In this document: positions 8,543-16,391 of the stretch, piece after piece
How the letters are laid out: every line of letters begins with the position of its first letter
How positions within the stretch are numbered: the first letter of the stretch is position 1
DNA from: Pseudomonas sp. GM48
GTDB taxonomy: Bacteria > Pseudomonadota > Gammaproteobacteria > Pseudomonadales > Pseudomonadaceae
Direction: 5' to 3'
Length of the DNA stretch: 64,000 bases
NCBI RefSeq assembly: GCF_000282335.1
Contig: NZ_AKJM01000085.1
Span: forward strand, 78,836 to 142,835
Notes under the pieces: model-generated
What the model was told of the DNA's origin: nothing
Databases searched by the model: none
What the model saw: only the letters and a program-made list of their open reading frames with translations
Position numbers and translations under genes: made by a program

Positions 8543-8820
8543 GAATATCTCGTGATTTGTCTCTTGGTTTTTTGCGCACCTATCTCCGAGGTCGGGCCGT
8601 TGCAGCGGCGAAGGCTTGAATATTCCGCGATGACACCCATCAGCACGGGCTGACTGGAATATCGTGGCATTTGTCTCTTGGTTTAATGCGGGTTGATCTC
8701 CTGTCGAGCTGTGGCTGCTTTCGATTCGCGAATATTCCGTGATTTGTCTCTTGGTCTTCAGCGACAGCATTTGCAGCCATGGAGGCGTTGGCTGGCCGGA
8801 ATATCACGTTTTTTGCTCTT
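8543..8820. repeat. Five-copy array of a ~26-base direct repeat
   Basis: A motif close to GAATATTCCGTGATTTGTCT followed by CTTGGT recurs at 8543, 8618 (5' half only), 8657, 8730 and 8799 (diverged 3' end). The spacing is 75, 39, 73 and 69 bases, with unrelated or weakly similar sequence between copies. It fills nearly the whole space between the Fic-like gene and the exoribonuclease gene. On the minus strand it reads as a weak open frame with repeated NQETN-IF residues and no good ribosome site. It may be a set of protein-binding sites or a decayed repeat family. It is not a CRISPR, because the repeat is degenerate and the spacing irregular. Confidence 0.65.
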
Positions 8821-8838
8821 CGCCATGAGCCATCGCAA

Positions 8839-9336
8839 TCAATCTCTATCCTGCTTTGAAGCCGCTGTCAGGTGTTGGTAAAGCTCAGCGAGGAGCCGGG
8901 CATCGAGCAAAGCATGATGCGGAAGCTCGGGAAGTGTAATGTTACCGATGTCGTCGGCTTCAAAATGCCTGAACAAGTGGATCAGATTGGTAGGCCTGTT
9001 CGCCACATGGCTTGGCCATTTGTGATCGACATACGCGAGCTGACAGAAAAAGTCCCAATCCCAGTCTGGGGCATCCGAGCAGACTTCCAGTTGGCCTTCG
9101 ATACAGCCGAGGAAAACCCTCAGTGCGGCTTGGGCTTCCACGAGTGACATCCCATAGAGGGATAGATTCAGCTGAGGCAGTACGTTCTGGATTACGAAGT
9201 CACTGCAGTCCGCAACCTGATAAGTGTCGGTCAGCTCCACATAAAACTCGTCGCCGGTCTCCGATACTAATGCCAATGAGATCAGCTTTGTATTCTGGTT
9301 GAGCTGCGTGAATTCACAATCCAAAAATAACCTCAT
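8839..9336 (-). CDS. 3'-5' exoribonuclease, Rv2179c-like (DEDDh)
   Basis: About 165 residues with the RNase H-fold exonuclease motifs: MRLFLDCEFTQL (motif I, Asp-Glu), DAPDWDWDFF (motif II) and HHALLDARLLAELY (motif III, His-Asp). This matches PF16473, the Rv2179c-like 3'-5' exoribonuclease family. I chose the ATG at 9336, because GGAGGAG lies eight bases before it; the GTG at 9342 is too close to that site. It follows the repeat array, toward which it is transcribed. Proteins of this family occur in phage and mobile DNA as well as chromosomes. The cellular substrate is unknown. Confidence 0.8.
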   Translation of the reverse strand: MRLFLDCEFTQLNQNTKLISLALVSETGDEFYVELTDTYQVADCSDFVIQNVLPQLNLSLYGMSLVEAQAALRVFLGCIEGQLEVCSDAPDWDWDFFCQLAYVDHKWPSHVANRPTNLIHLFRHFEADDIGNITLPELPHHALLDARLLAELYQHLTAASKQDRD

Positions 9337-9500
9337 CCTCACCTCCTCCAGGTGACTCCATCAATGCGCCAGAGTGCCGTGTATCCGCATAAGACCCTTC
9401 AGCGGTGGAAGCATCTGGGGAGGCCATCTTGCAACTTGAATATCCAAAGACGATGGATTCCGTATATTGATCTCGCTCATCATCGCCTCAAGCTACGATG

Positions 9501-10409
9501 TTAGGACGGTATGTTGCCAGTATCGCTACCGGTGAATGGCAGATCGGGACGACTTTCGAAATAAAAATCAGTCACTGACTCATGCTCGGAGATTACTCCG
9601 AGCATTTTTTCCGCATATACGGAGATCATTTCCTCGACATCTGGACGCTTGACGCGGGATGCGAGCAGGCCTGCTGCCTCGCAGAAAATTGCGACTGAGT
9701 TCGCTGCAAGGTAATAGGCGAACGAGATTTTCTCTGCCCTCGTTGCCGTATGAGCCGCATCCTTAGTCACCGCATCATCTTGTGCCAACTCTATGAGTGT
9801 TTGATTGAATACATCCTCTGAGAATCCGTGGATTGAATCAGAGGCAGGCGCGAATAGAATATGGTATAGGCGCTCCATTCCGACGGAAATGAAGCGATTT
9901 CTTGCATCCGGCCATCCGGGCACTTTTCTGCTACTGTCCAACTGCTTGAACATATGCTTCATCATCGCAACCTGCTCTACAAACGCCTCCGCTCGTTCCA
10001 AACCTTTAGGATCAGAATCGTTTTTGGCATATGTCACCCAATGATCAGCACGTTTCTTTGTCTGGCTCAGGTAATGAATCAATAGAGAGCGGCTGCGATT
10101 AGTCGTGACGTCGTTTACGATCAATATCAAGTTGATGGCGTTTTCTAACGAGCACCTGGCTAGCGCTTCCGCCGAGGAGTAGCAGCTAGCCTTTAGACAA
10201 CTCAGGATGCCCACATTCAAGTCATTAATGTTTGAGCCTATGGCGTAGAGCGCGATTTTTGGGAGAAGCGTGTACTCTCCATCCTTATTAAAATCGAGCA
10301 AGCTCAGTGCCTTATAGGTTTGCTCTTGGCACTCTTCGAGCACAACCAGTTGCTTTTTATGGTCAATGTGCGCTTGGGTAAACTGCTGAAATGTCTTAAG
10401 AAAGTCCAT
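9501..10409 (-). CDS. DUF5677-like helical protein
   Basis: 302 residues, nearly all predicted helical, with the pattern RCSLENAINLILIVND and RSLLIHYLSQTKKRADHW (about residues 84-120) reminiscent of DUF5677, and DSIHGFSEDV further on. Related proteins are found scattered in defence islands. No catalytic motif is evident apart from conserved Arg, His and Glu residues. It is a single gene with no close co-oriented neighbour. The family call is by eye; the function is unknown. Confidence 0.55.
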   Translation of the reverse strand: MDFLKTFQQFTQAHIDHKKQLVVLEECQEQTYKALSLLDFNKDGEYTLLPKIALYAIGSNINDLNVGILSCLKASCYSSAEALARCSLENAINLILIVNDVTTNRSRSLLIHYLSQTKKRADHWVTYAKNDSDPKGLERAEAFVEQVAMMKHMFKQLDSSRKVPGWPDARNRFISVGMERLYHILFAPASDSIHGFSEDVFNQTLIELAQDDAVTKDAAHTATRAEKISFAYYLAANSVAIFCEAAGLLASRVKRPDVEEMISVYAEKMLGVISEHESVTDFYFESRPDLPFTGSDTGNIPS

Positions 10410-10497
10410 AAAATCTCGAAATATCCGTATGCGTGTGCTCTACACGTATTGCTTAATGATCAGTCTAACTGGAAACAGTAAATCTACCTCGTAGATA

Positions 10498-10532
10498 CCC
10501 ACGACGCCCAGAGTTCAATCTGGGTGCGTGGG
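10498..10532 (-). terminator. Strong GC-rich hairpin at the end of the CBASS-side operon
   Basis: CCCACG and GCCCAGA pair with TCTGGG and CGTGGG around a short GTTCAA loop, giving about 12 base pairs with a bulge. It lies 28 bases after the stop of the pentapeptide frame on the minus strand. A transcript end is likely, though no long T-tract follows. Confidence 0.55.
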
Positions 10533-10559
10533 CGGGACATCAAGTACGGAGGTTACGAT

Positions 10560-10847
10560 TCAAATCTCATCGTCTGGCAGCCATGGGATGACTCCCTTTG
10601 GGCCAACGTCCCAGTTGTGATAGAGGATTTCGCCGCTCACAAACGCTCCCGTGGCGCCGGTGAATATGCACTCATTGATATTCGCGTTGCGCAGATCAGC
10701 TCCATCGACTTTAGCCCCCAAAAAACATGCCCCACGAAGGTAGGCCCCACGAAGATCAACGCCTCTCAAATCTGCATAACTAAAGTCTCGTTTGAGCGTA
10801 GCGAGGACTCAACTGCGACCTCCTCTAAAGTCCCCGATGCCCGACAT
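10560..10847 (-). pseudogene. Pentapeptide-repeat gene interrupted by an in-frame TGA
   Basis: An ATG at 10847 overlaps the stop of the Mrr-like gene (TGATG), the usual sign of translational coupling. Twelve codons (MSGIGDFRGGRS) are followed by TGA at 10809-10811. The same frame then continues for 82 codons through typical pentapeptide repeats (DFSYADLRGVDLRGAYLRGA, CFLGAKVDGADLRNANI) to a stop at 10560. Either a nonsense mutation has broken the gene or it restarts internally, for example at a TTG at 10769. Pentapeptide proteins form right-handed beta helices and can mimic DNA. Its place as the last gene suggests it belonged to the nuclease operon. Confidence 0.7.
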
Positions 10848-12013
10848 CAACTCTCTACTTCCTCAGCTTGGAAGACCTCGATGAGCTTCTGGTTGTAGTC
10901 ATCCAGATAGCTCTGAAGCCCGTCCCGGTCGATCAGCCGGACGCCTGCTGTGCCGGCCAACTCTTTTGCAGACTTTGTATAGTAGGAGTTCGTGACTACC
11001 ATAGCCTCGTCGCACCCGTAAAAAGCTTTAGCCGAAATGGCTTGCTGCACAGCCGCGTTGCCTACAGAGCCAGAGTAGTTCTTAGCCTGGATAACCATGT
11101 TTTTGCCGAACCGGGTAACGAAAAGATCTGCGCCTTGATCAGCCGTCTTCTTGGTCTCTTTGACGTCATAGCCAATAGTCTGGAAGATCTCAACAAGGAA
11201 GGCTTCGAATTGGAATCCGTCCATGGCATCCACCAGGTACATGGTGATGAACTGGTTCGGATTGAAATGCTCGAGCTGTGATCCCAGCCGCTCGACGAGA
11301 ATGTCGAAATAAATCTCCTCGCATAGACTCAAGCCATTCCGAAAAGCCTGCAGCGGAAGGAGTGGTACGCCGGAAGTGGTGGCTGATTGGGGATTGAATT
11401 GAACATTGGGAAATGGAACGTCATTTTCCCAAAGGTAGTAGTAGAACAAGGCCAAGTCAGACCTGAATGTCGTCCCGGCCTCTTCAATCCAGGAACGTAA
11501 GGTGTCAGCAAGATCAGCTCGGATGTGGCGGGTCAACTCTCTCGAGAAGCCCAGGTAGGCAGAGTTGAAAGCCGTGGTCTGCAGCAACTTGTCCAAGAGA
11601 GATGGCAGCCCTTCGAGCTCGTCAAAGCCTTTGCGAATCAAGACCTCCCTGAACAGTTCCCTCTCACTGTACACACCATCCAATCGTGGCCCAGGCACAC
11701 CCGCGTCATCGCTGCTGCCTGCACTTTCGCGGGTGGTGTGAATGAAGTTCGTGAAGTAAGGTTGCTTCAGCTCCGAGTATTTTCTCAACACATTGTTAAG
11801 GAGGTCGTTGAGCTGAGCTTGCTCTTTCTTCTTACCGAGAAAATCCTTAATCAGGCCTTTTGATCGGTACTGGAAATCTGGGTAGAACGAGGGATCCAGC
11901 GGGGTGAGATGTCGCAGAGTAAGCTCTGATGATGGTGAAACCTGAGAGCCCATGCACCATGGGCACGCAGTCTCAAAAGTAGTCCTGTTGCATCCATTGC
12001 ATTGGTAAATCAT
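10847..12013 (-). CDS. Zinc-ribbon/Mrr-type restriction endonuclease, candidate CBASS effector
   Basis: 388 residues. The N-terminus is a four-cysteine zinc ribbon (Cys5, Cys8, Cys17, Cys20). The middle is a helical region of unknown fold. The C-terminal ~115 residues form an Mrr-like PD-(D/E)XK domain (FEAFLVEIFQTIGYDV, then DQGADLFV and MVIQAKNY, the Asp and Gln-x-Lys active site), followed by the AMVVTNSYYTKSAKELA motif of PF04471. Start at 12013 is supported by GGAAGGGG. It follows the 3'-5' exonuclease gene, 144 bases downstream of it, on the CBASS strand. No NucC or SAVED gene is present, so this nuclease is a plausible DNA-cleaving effector; that role is inference. Confidence 0.8.
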   Translation of the reverse strand: MIYQCNGCNRTTFETACPWCMGSQVSPSSELTLRHLTPLDPSFYPDFQYRSKGLIKDFLGKKKEQAQLNDLLNNVLRKYSELKQPYFTNFIHTTRESAGSSDDAGVPGPRLDGVYSERELFREVLIRKGFDELEGLPSLLDKLLQTTAFNSAYLGFSRELTRHIRADLADTLRSWIEEAGTTFRSDLALFYYYLWENDVPFPNVQFNPQSATTSGVPLLPLQAFRNGLSLCEEIYFDILVERLGSQLEHFNPNQFITMYLVDAMDGFQFEAFLVEIFQTIGYDVKETKKTADQGADLFVTRFGKNMVIQAKNYSGSVGNAAVQQAISAKAFYGCDEAMVVTNSYYTKSAKELAGTAGVRLIDRDGLQSYLDDYNQKLIEVFQAEEVES

Positions 12014-12157
12014 CGTGCCCGCCCCTTCCCGAAGTCATCGCGCGTATCGTGCCAGCGACCATAGCGCAGTGCCACTAGCACGTCCACGGGCATGCCTCTC
12101 CGGCATACACACCACCAATCAGGAATACAGTTCTACCACTAACGGCCTGTTAGGGAG

Positions 12158-12712
12158 TCAGGGGCGATTCACTAGCTCTTCCCGAATCAGATTGAACAAC
12201 TCCGCTTGGTACACGGCGTCGTCCAAGGCATCGTGATTGCCAGAACTTGCAGGATTCACAACTTTCTCAATCTCACTCGACCGAGTAGATCTCCAGGTGC
12301 GTTGAGCGGTGCCGAAGAACATAGACTTGATGTCTAGTGCCGCTATACCGAAAGGGTTCTCACCAAGAAATTGGTAGAAGTAGTAGTTCACAAAGCTCCA
12401 ATCGAACGATGCGTTGAACCCTACGAAGACAACCGTCTGGCCGGCATCAGCGAGTGACTCAACCCATGCCTTGAACTGTGCCATCGCCTCACTAGGTTCG
12501 AGGCCCTCTTCGCACAGTTTCTCCAAGCACAACCCCGTGACCTCCAGAGCTGCTGGTACAAACTCATCCGAGATAGGCTTCAGGTAGCATGAAAACTGCT
12601 CTGCTGGATTTGAGGTTACACATGCGCCGATAGACAGCATGCTGTATTTACCAGGAATTGGGCCTGATGCCTCAATGTCTACAGAGACGAAAATTTCTTT
12701 ATCGGCTTTCAT
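12158..12712 (-). CDS. cap18: DEDDh 3'-5' exonuclease, Cap18-like
   Basis: 184 residues with a complete DnaQ/RNase T-type exonuclease pattern: VDIEASG (motif I, Asp12 and Glu14), [12 protein letters not shown] (motif II) and [13 protein letters not shown] (motif III, His and Asp). Accessory 3'-5' exonucleases called Cap18 have been described next to CBASS genes, and this one is 144 bases downstream of cap6 on the same strand. Its role in CBASS is not settled; degrading nucleic acid or cyclic nucleotides are options. The enzyme class is firm, the Cap18 label rests on context. Confidence 0.78.
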   Translation of the reverse strand: MKADKEIFVSVDIEASGPIPGKYSMLSIGACVTSNPAEQFSCYLKPISDEFVPAALEVTGLCLEKLCEEGLEPSEAMAQFKAWVESLADAGQTVVFVGFNASFDWSFVNYYFYQFLGENPFGIAALDIKSMFFGTAQRTWRSTRSSEIEKVVNPASSGNHDALDDAVYQAELFNLIREELVNRP

Positions 12713-12856
12713 AATTACTCCGGTTGAGCAGCTGCCTGGCAGGCAACCGCCGCGTCAGATGCTAGACATCGAAACGCTTGAAAAGATCGGAGACGAAGGG
12801 CGTTGGGAAAGATATAGCCCGCCCCTTCCCACCTAACCAAAAACAGACCTGACCGC

Positions 12857-13753
12857 TTACTTATCTTCCATGACCGGAGATGGCCGCATCGACAGAATCG
12901 AATCGGTCAGATCCTTGAAGCTCAGCGGTCGATTTGGGAAGGCTTTCGCCATCGCGCTTGGATACAGGCGAGTCCGGATATCAGAATAAGTCCAGGCTGG
13001 CTGGCCGTCGCGCTCACCAGTAACAGCTGCCAACTCAGTTAGTTGCTTATCCGTAAGGCCCAAGCCTGCCAAGTCCATGCTGAACAGCTCTTTTCGCTCA
13101 GCTACATCGGGACGGGTGAACTCTTCAACGATGGCTGCACGACGGCGAAGTGCTGCGTCCAAAACGGAAAGTCGGTTGGTGCACAAAATCACCACGATCC
13201 GGCCACCATACTTGCGCAGTTCATCTACGCCCTGGATCAAGGTGTTCACAGCCACCTTATCTTCGTGGTGACTCTGGCTCTGCGAGCGGGAGGATGCGAT
13301 CGAATCGCCTTCATCAATGATGAGAATCGCCCGACGCTTTTTACCTGCTGCTTCGACAACTTCAGCGAAAGCCTGGGTCAAGAGGGTGCCCATCTCTCCG
13401 ACCTTGCCGGAGCCACGAACACGGTTGCTCAGCTTGAACAGAACCGAATCTTCAGCGCGAGAATCACGGACAATGCGGTTGGCGATGCACTCCGCTGTCG
13501 CAGTTTTCCCGGTACCGACGTCGCCATGGAAGATCACCAGAGGATACTGGTCGGCTACCAGGTTGCAGATCGGCAGCACACTTTTATGGTGCACCTTGCT
13601 CCACTCGGACAACTGGCCCTGATTCAGCAGGAGCTGGAGCTGGTTTTGCACACGCTCATAGCGGCCCGCAAACCCGAGCAACACTCTCTCACGATCAGTC
13701 AGCTGGGTGTCCGGCAACTCAATCGCCGAGTCAAATACAGTGTTATTGCTCAT
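12857..13753 (-). CDS. cap6: CBASS TRIP13/Pch2-like AAA+ ATPase (Cap6)
   Basis: 298 residues. Walker A is HGDVGTGKTATA (about 76-87), Walker B AILIIDEGD (142-150), sensor 1 VVILCTNR and the arginine finger region DAALRRRAA. This is the compact TRIP13-type ATPase that disassembles HORMA protein complexes in type III CBASS, switching the CD-NTase off. Its start overlaps the stop of the HORMA gene by four bases, so the two proteins are translationally coupled, as in described HORMA/TRIP13 operons. All ATPase motifs appear intact. Confidence 0.93.
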   Translation of the reverse strand: MSNNTVFDSAIELPDTQLTDRERVLLGFAGRYERVQNQLQLLLNQGQLSEWSKVHHKSVLPICNLVADQYPLVIFHGDVGTGKTATAECIANRIVRDSRAEDSVLFKLSNRVRGSGKVGEMGTLLTQAFAEVVEAAGKKRRAILIIDEGDSIASSRSQSQSHHEDKVAVNTLIQGVDELRKYGGRIVVILCTNRLSVLDAALRRRAAIVEEFTRPDVAERKELFSMDLAGLGLTDKQLTELAAVTGERDGQPAWTYSDIRTRLYPSAMAKAFPNRPLSFKDLTDSILSMRPSPVMEDK

Positions 13754-14241
13754 CGGGCGTAATCCTTCCGTTCCATGCCGTAGCCGTTGCTGGAGTACTC
13801 ACGCCCGCCGCTCTGAGTGAGCTGGGAGTGTGAGATATCTTCGTAGTTGGTCGTCCAGCCGCCTTTCATTTTTCCGGCCATTTTTTCCTGGGCTCTCGCG
13901 TCGTAGGCGTCGGTTGTAGACAGGACTATCCGCAGGCGTGGGCTAGGGAGCTTTGGCCAGAGCGCATTACCAGGCCGCTGATTAGCCAGAGACCCAGACT
14001 CGTTTACGTAGAACCGGGCTGCCTTATGCTCGATACCATGGCTCAGCAAAGTGAGATCGACATACTTGAGATACCCATGCCTGGCTAGAACCTCAATGTC
14101 GTGCCCCCACTCCCGCGCATCAGCTTCGGTGATAGCGCCGCTGCTCGAAGCGATCATCAAGAGGTCAGCAGTCACCCGCCGTGCAACCGCCTCAATGTCA
14201 GTGGTGGTGTAGGTGCTGGTTTGGGTGGCGGTAGAACTCAT
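13750..14241 (-). CDS. cap7: CBASS HORMA-domain protein (Cap7)
   Basis: 163 residues lying between the CD-NTase and TRIP13 genes with 4-base overlaps on both sides. The sequence has a helical N-terminal core (TTTDIEAVARRVTADLLMI) and the ARFYVNESG and RLRIVLSTTDAYDA strands seen in bacterial HORMA proteins, ending in a Tyr/Gly-rich tail that could be the mobile safety belt. HORMA proteins sense infection, probably via peptide closure motifs, and activate the CD-NTase. Sequence identity within this family is low, so the call rests strongly on gene order and length. Confidence 0.87.
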   Translation of the reverse strand: MSSTATQTSTYTTTDIEAVARRVTADLLMIASSSGAITEADAREWGHDIEVLARHGYLKYVDLTLLSHGIEHKAARFYVNESGSLANQRPGNALWPKLPSPRLRIVLSTTDAYDARAQEKMAGKMKGGWTTNYEDISHSQLTQSGGREYSSNGYGMERKDYAR

Positions 14242-15182
14242 GCTGCGTCCTCCACCTTGAAGCCCTTACCGAACAACTCCTTCCACACTTCGAAGTCATC
14301 CTCGATCGAGGCGAAGTGCGCGGTTTCCCACGACTCCTCGGCAAGCTGAACGATTTCCTTGCGCTCATCCTCGGTGATGCGGCTCGCGACGTTGTTCGTG
14401 TCGCATACCGGATCAATGATCACTACAGTATCCTTGAACTGAGGCACCCAGCCGTTCTCAGGAAACTTGATGACCTCCTTGAGCCCGGACTGCACGATGT
14501 ACAGCAGGAAGTCCCGGAAGCGCTTCTCCAGCGAGCCAGTCTTGCCATTCACTTCAAGCACGTGGGCCATGATCAGCTCAATGTGGAAGGACTTGAGTGG
14601 CACTTCCTTCCAGGTACGCCAGCGCTTAGCCAGGCGCACCAGGGTGCGGAAGTCCGGATCGTCATCCTTCCGAGCCTTCACGAAGTTCACCTGGCACGGT
14701 GCGCAGGTTTCAGTCTTCGAGCCGTCAATCCGGTCGAACTGCCAGCCGTAGCCTTCCTTGTTCGGGTTCTCGATGACCGGAACGATATCAACCTCAAGCC
14801 CGGTACCCACGAAGGTGACCTTCGCTGCCTTGCGCTGGATTTCGAAGTCTTCAACAGACTTGTTCGGGTACAGGCTGACCAGCGCGTCGTAGATTTTCTG
14901 GCTGAGGGTCGCGAAGGTCTCTTCATCCACCTTCTGGCCGCTGATGTAGAAAACCACGTCGACGTCGGCGGGGTTCTGAGCGTTGGGCCGCAGGATGGTG
15001 TGCTTGGCGAAAGAGCCTGCCTTCACCACCTTCTTGATGGTGATTTTGTCCTGCTTCTTCAGGCTATCCTTCAGCGCTGCGATCAGGCGGTCGACCTGTG
15101 CGTTGTAGGTCTCCCGCTTGTCCTTCGGCAGGCGCAGCACGTTACTGTCGTAATACTTGATCTGTGTGTTGGTGAGTGGCAT
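14238..15182 (-). CDS. CBASS CD-NTase (clade C/D-like cyclic oligonucleotide synthase)
   Basis: 314 residues with the nucleotidyltransferase signature: KAGSFAKHT (Gly-Ser at 56-57), ADVDVVFYI (metal-binding Asp73 and Asp75) and EVDIVPV (Asp132). The C-terminal half is the usual helical lobe. With HORMA and TRIP13 partners it is the signal synthase of a type III CBASS; relatives make cyclic tri-adenylate or other cyclic oligonucleotides. I cannot settle clade C versus D by eye. Start at 15182 follows GGAGGGG. It is the first gene of the minus-strand operon, read away from the CapW gene. Confidence 0.93.
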   Translation of the reverse strand: MPLTNTQIKYYDSNVLRLPKDKRETYNAQVDRLIAALKDSLKKQDKITIKKVVKAGSFAKHTILRPNAQNPADVDVVFYISGQKVDEETFATLSQKIYDALVSLYPNKSVEDFEIQRKAAKVTFVGTGLEVDIVPVIENPNKEGYGWQFDRIDGSKTETCAPCQVNFVKARKDDDPDFRTLVRLAKRWRTWKEVPLKSFHIELIMAHVLEVNGKTGSLEKRFRDFLLYIVQSGLKEVIKFPENGWVPQFKDTVVIIDPVCDTNNVASRITEDERKEIVQLAEESWETAHFASIEDDFEVWKELFGKGFKVEDAA

Positions 15183-15374
15183 GTGCCATCCCCTCCTAGA
15201 AATGTTGTGTTAGTCGCAACAGCCTCCCTACCAGCAGCTACACCACATGCCGACGGATGAGATGGCGCGGCGATTCGAGCACCAGAGCCCAAATCGCCCT
15301 TACGGCTTACTGCAGTTCAACCCTGCCCGTACCATTCGAAGATCCGGCCAGGAAAATTGCGAACCGCAGATTGC

Positions 15375-15430
15375 TAGCGTATGATTACTATACGCATAGT
15401 TTTTAGATGCAGTCTAGTTTTTATACGCTA
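15375..15430. promoter_or_regulatory. Cluster of inverted repeats, probable CapW operator
   Basis: Three nested symmetries lie just before capW: GCGTAT-N7-ATACGC (15377-15395), ACTAT-N4-ATAGT (15387-15400), and TAGCGTAT at 15375-15382 repeated inverted as ATACGCTA at 15423-15430. The region separates capW from the CD-NTase gene on the other strand. CapW-type WYL repressors bind palindromes in this position, so autoregulation and control of both arms is likely. Confidence 0.7.
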
Positions 15431-15443
15431 TCGAGGCTTGAAC

Positions 15444-16340
15444 ATGACAACCGAGTCCAAACCCATGGACGACTTACCCATCAAGGGACGGCAAGGAGCA
15501 CGTTGGGGCCAAGAGCGTCGCTTGGAATTCATTGATTATCGATTGCGATGGGATGGGCAGATCAACCGAAGCAACCTCACTGACTTCTTCGGCATTTCGG
15601 TGCCGCAAGCCTCGTTGGACATAACCGAGTACGCGAAGCTTGCAGAAGGTAATCTGGAGTACGACACCCGAGCCAGGGTTTACCGGGCTACCGAGTCATT
15701 CAAAGCGGTATTCCAGTCGAGCTCAGTGGAGCGCTATCTGGAGGATTTGCTTCGCGTCGCTGTGCAGCGAGAGATCCCATACGGTAGCTTCCTGGGTTGG
15801 CAATCTCCGGTTGCTGGCGTCCCCAAGCTGGGTCGACGCCTCAACGCTGACGTCGTTGGAGAAATCCTGCGCGCTATCCGCGAGATGGGTTATGTCGAAG
15901 TCTTCTACCAGTCCCTGACCGACCCTGAGGGCGGCGAACGGAGGCTGTCCCCTCACGCCCTGGTGCATGACGGTAACCGCTGGCATGTCCGGGCTTACTG
16001 TCACAAACGCAAAGGATTCAGAGACTTCTCTCTGACACGTATCAAGCACTGCAAATACGCGGGGCAGGATCGAGAGCGTGCTTCGGAGGATCACGCTTGG
16101 AACACCATGGTGGACGTGGTTCTCATCCCACATCCCGACCTCACGCCAGCACAGCGCCAACTGATCGAGAGCGATTTCCTAATGGAAGGCGGTGAGATGC
16201 ACATCGAATGCCGCCGAGCGCTTCTCATATACCTCATGTTCCAGCTCAACCTTAATGAAGATCAGGCTGGCCAGAGGCCCGAGGTCATCCAGCTTGCCCT
16301 CAAAAACAGGGATGAAATCCAGGCGCGGCTTAAGTCATAA
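15444..16340 (+). CDS. capW: CapW-like WYL-domain transcriptional repressor of CBASS
   Basis: 298 residues from the ATG at 15444. The N-terminus carries a winged-helix domain (ERRLEFIDYRLRWDGQINR, LTDFFGISVPQASLDI) and the middle a WYL-type ligand domain (VEVFYQSLTDPEGGERRLSP, HALVHDGNRWHVRAYC), followed by a WCX-like tail. CapW homodimers repress CBASS operons and are typically encoded beside the CD-NTase, often divergently as here. The frame is open upstream, but 15444 is preferred because earlier codons overlap the operator cluster. Nucleosidase and hypothetical genes follow on the same strand. Confidence 0.87.
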   Translation: MTTESKPMDDLPIKGRQGARWGQERRLEFIDYRLRWDGQINRSNLTDFFGISVPQASLDITEYAKLAEGNLEYDTRARVYRATESFKAVFQSSSVERYLEDLLRVAVQREIPYGSFLGWQSPVAGVPKLGRRLNADVVGEILRAIREMGYVEVFYQSLTDPEGGERRLSPHALVHDGNRWHVRAYCHKRKGFRDFSLTRIKHCKYAGQDRERASEDHAWNTMVDVVLIPHPDLTPAQRQLIESDFLMEGGEMHIECRRALLIYLMFQLNLNEDQAGQRPEVIQLALKNRDEIQARLKS

Positions 16341-16391
16341 CACCTAAAAACCCAGCCAACACTCAACACCTCAGCTACCGGAATTGTCACG

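Noticed and set aside
8480..8770. A protein-coding gene across the repeat array (NQETN-IF repeats on the minus strand)
   Set aside because: It has no ribosome site, and the repeated residues come from the DNA repeat rather than from selection on protein.
8543..8820. The short repeat array as a CRISPR
   Set aside because: Repeats are degenerate, spacing varies from 39 to 75 bases, one copy is partial, and no cas genes are present.
10498..10532. A tRNA-like T-arm (GTTCAATC within a stem)
   Set aside because: The sequence fits a hairpin much better than a tRNA, no acceptor stem or other arms are present, and the predicted position 61 is not cytosine.
14316..15260. A 314-codon open frame on the plus strand opposite the CD-NTase
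   Set aside because: It is the antisense shadow of the clearly conserved CD-NTase; high GC in third positions produces long open frames.
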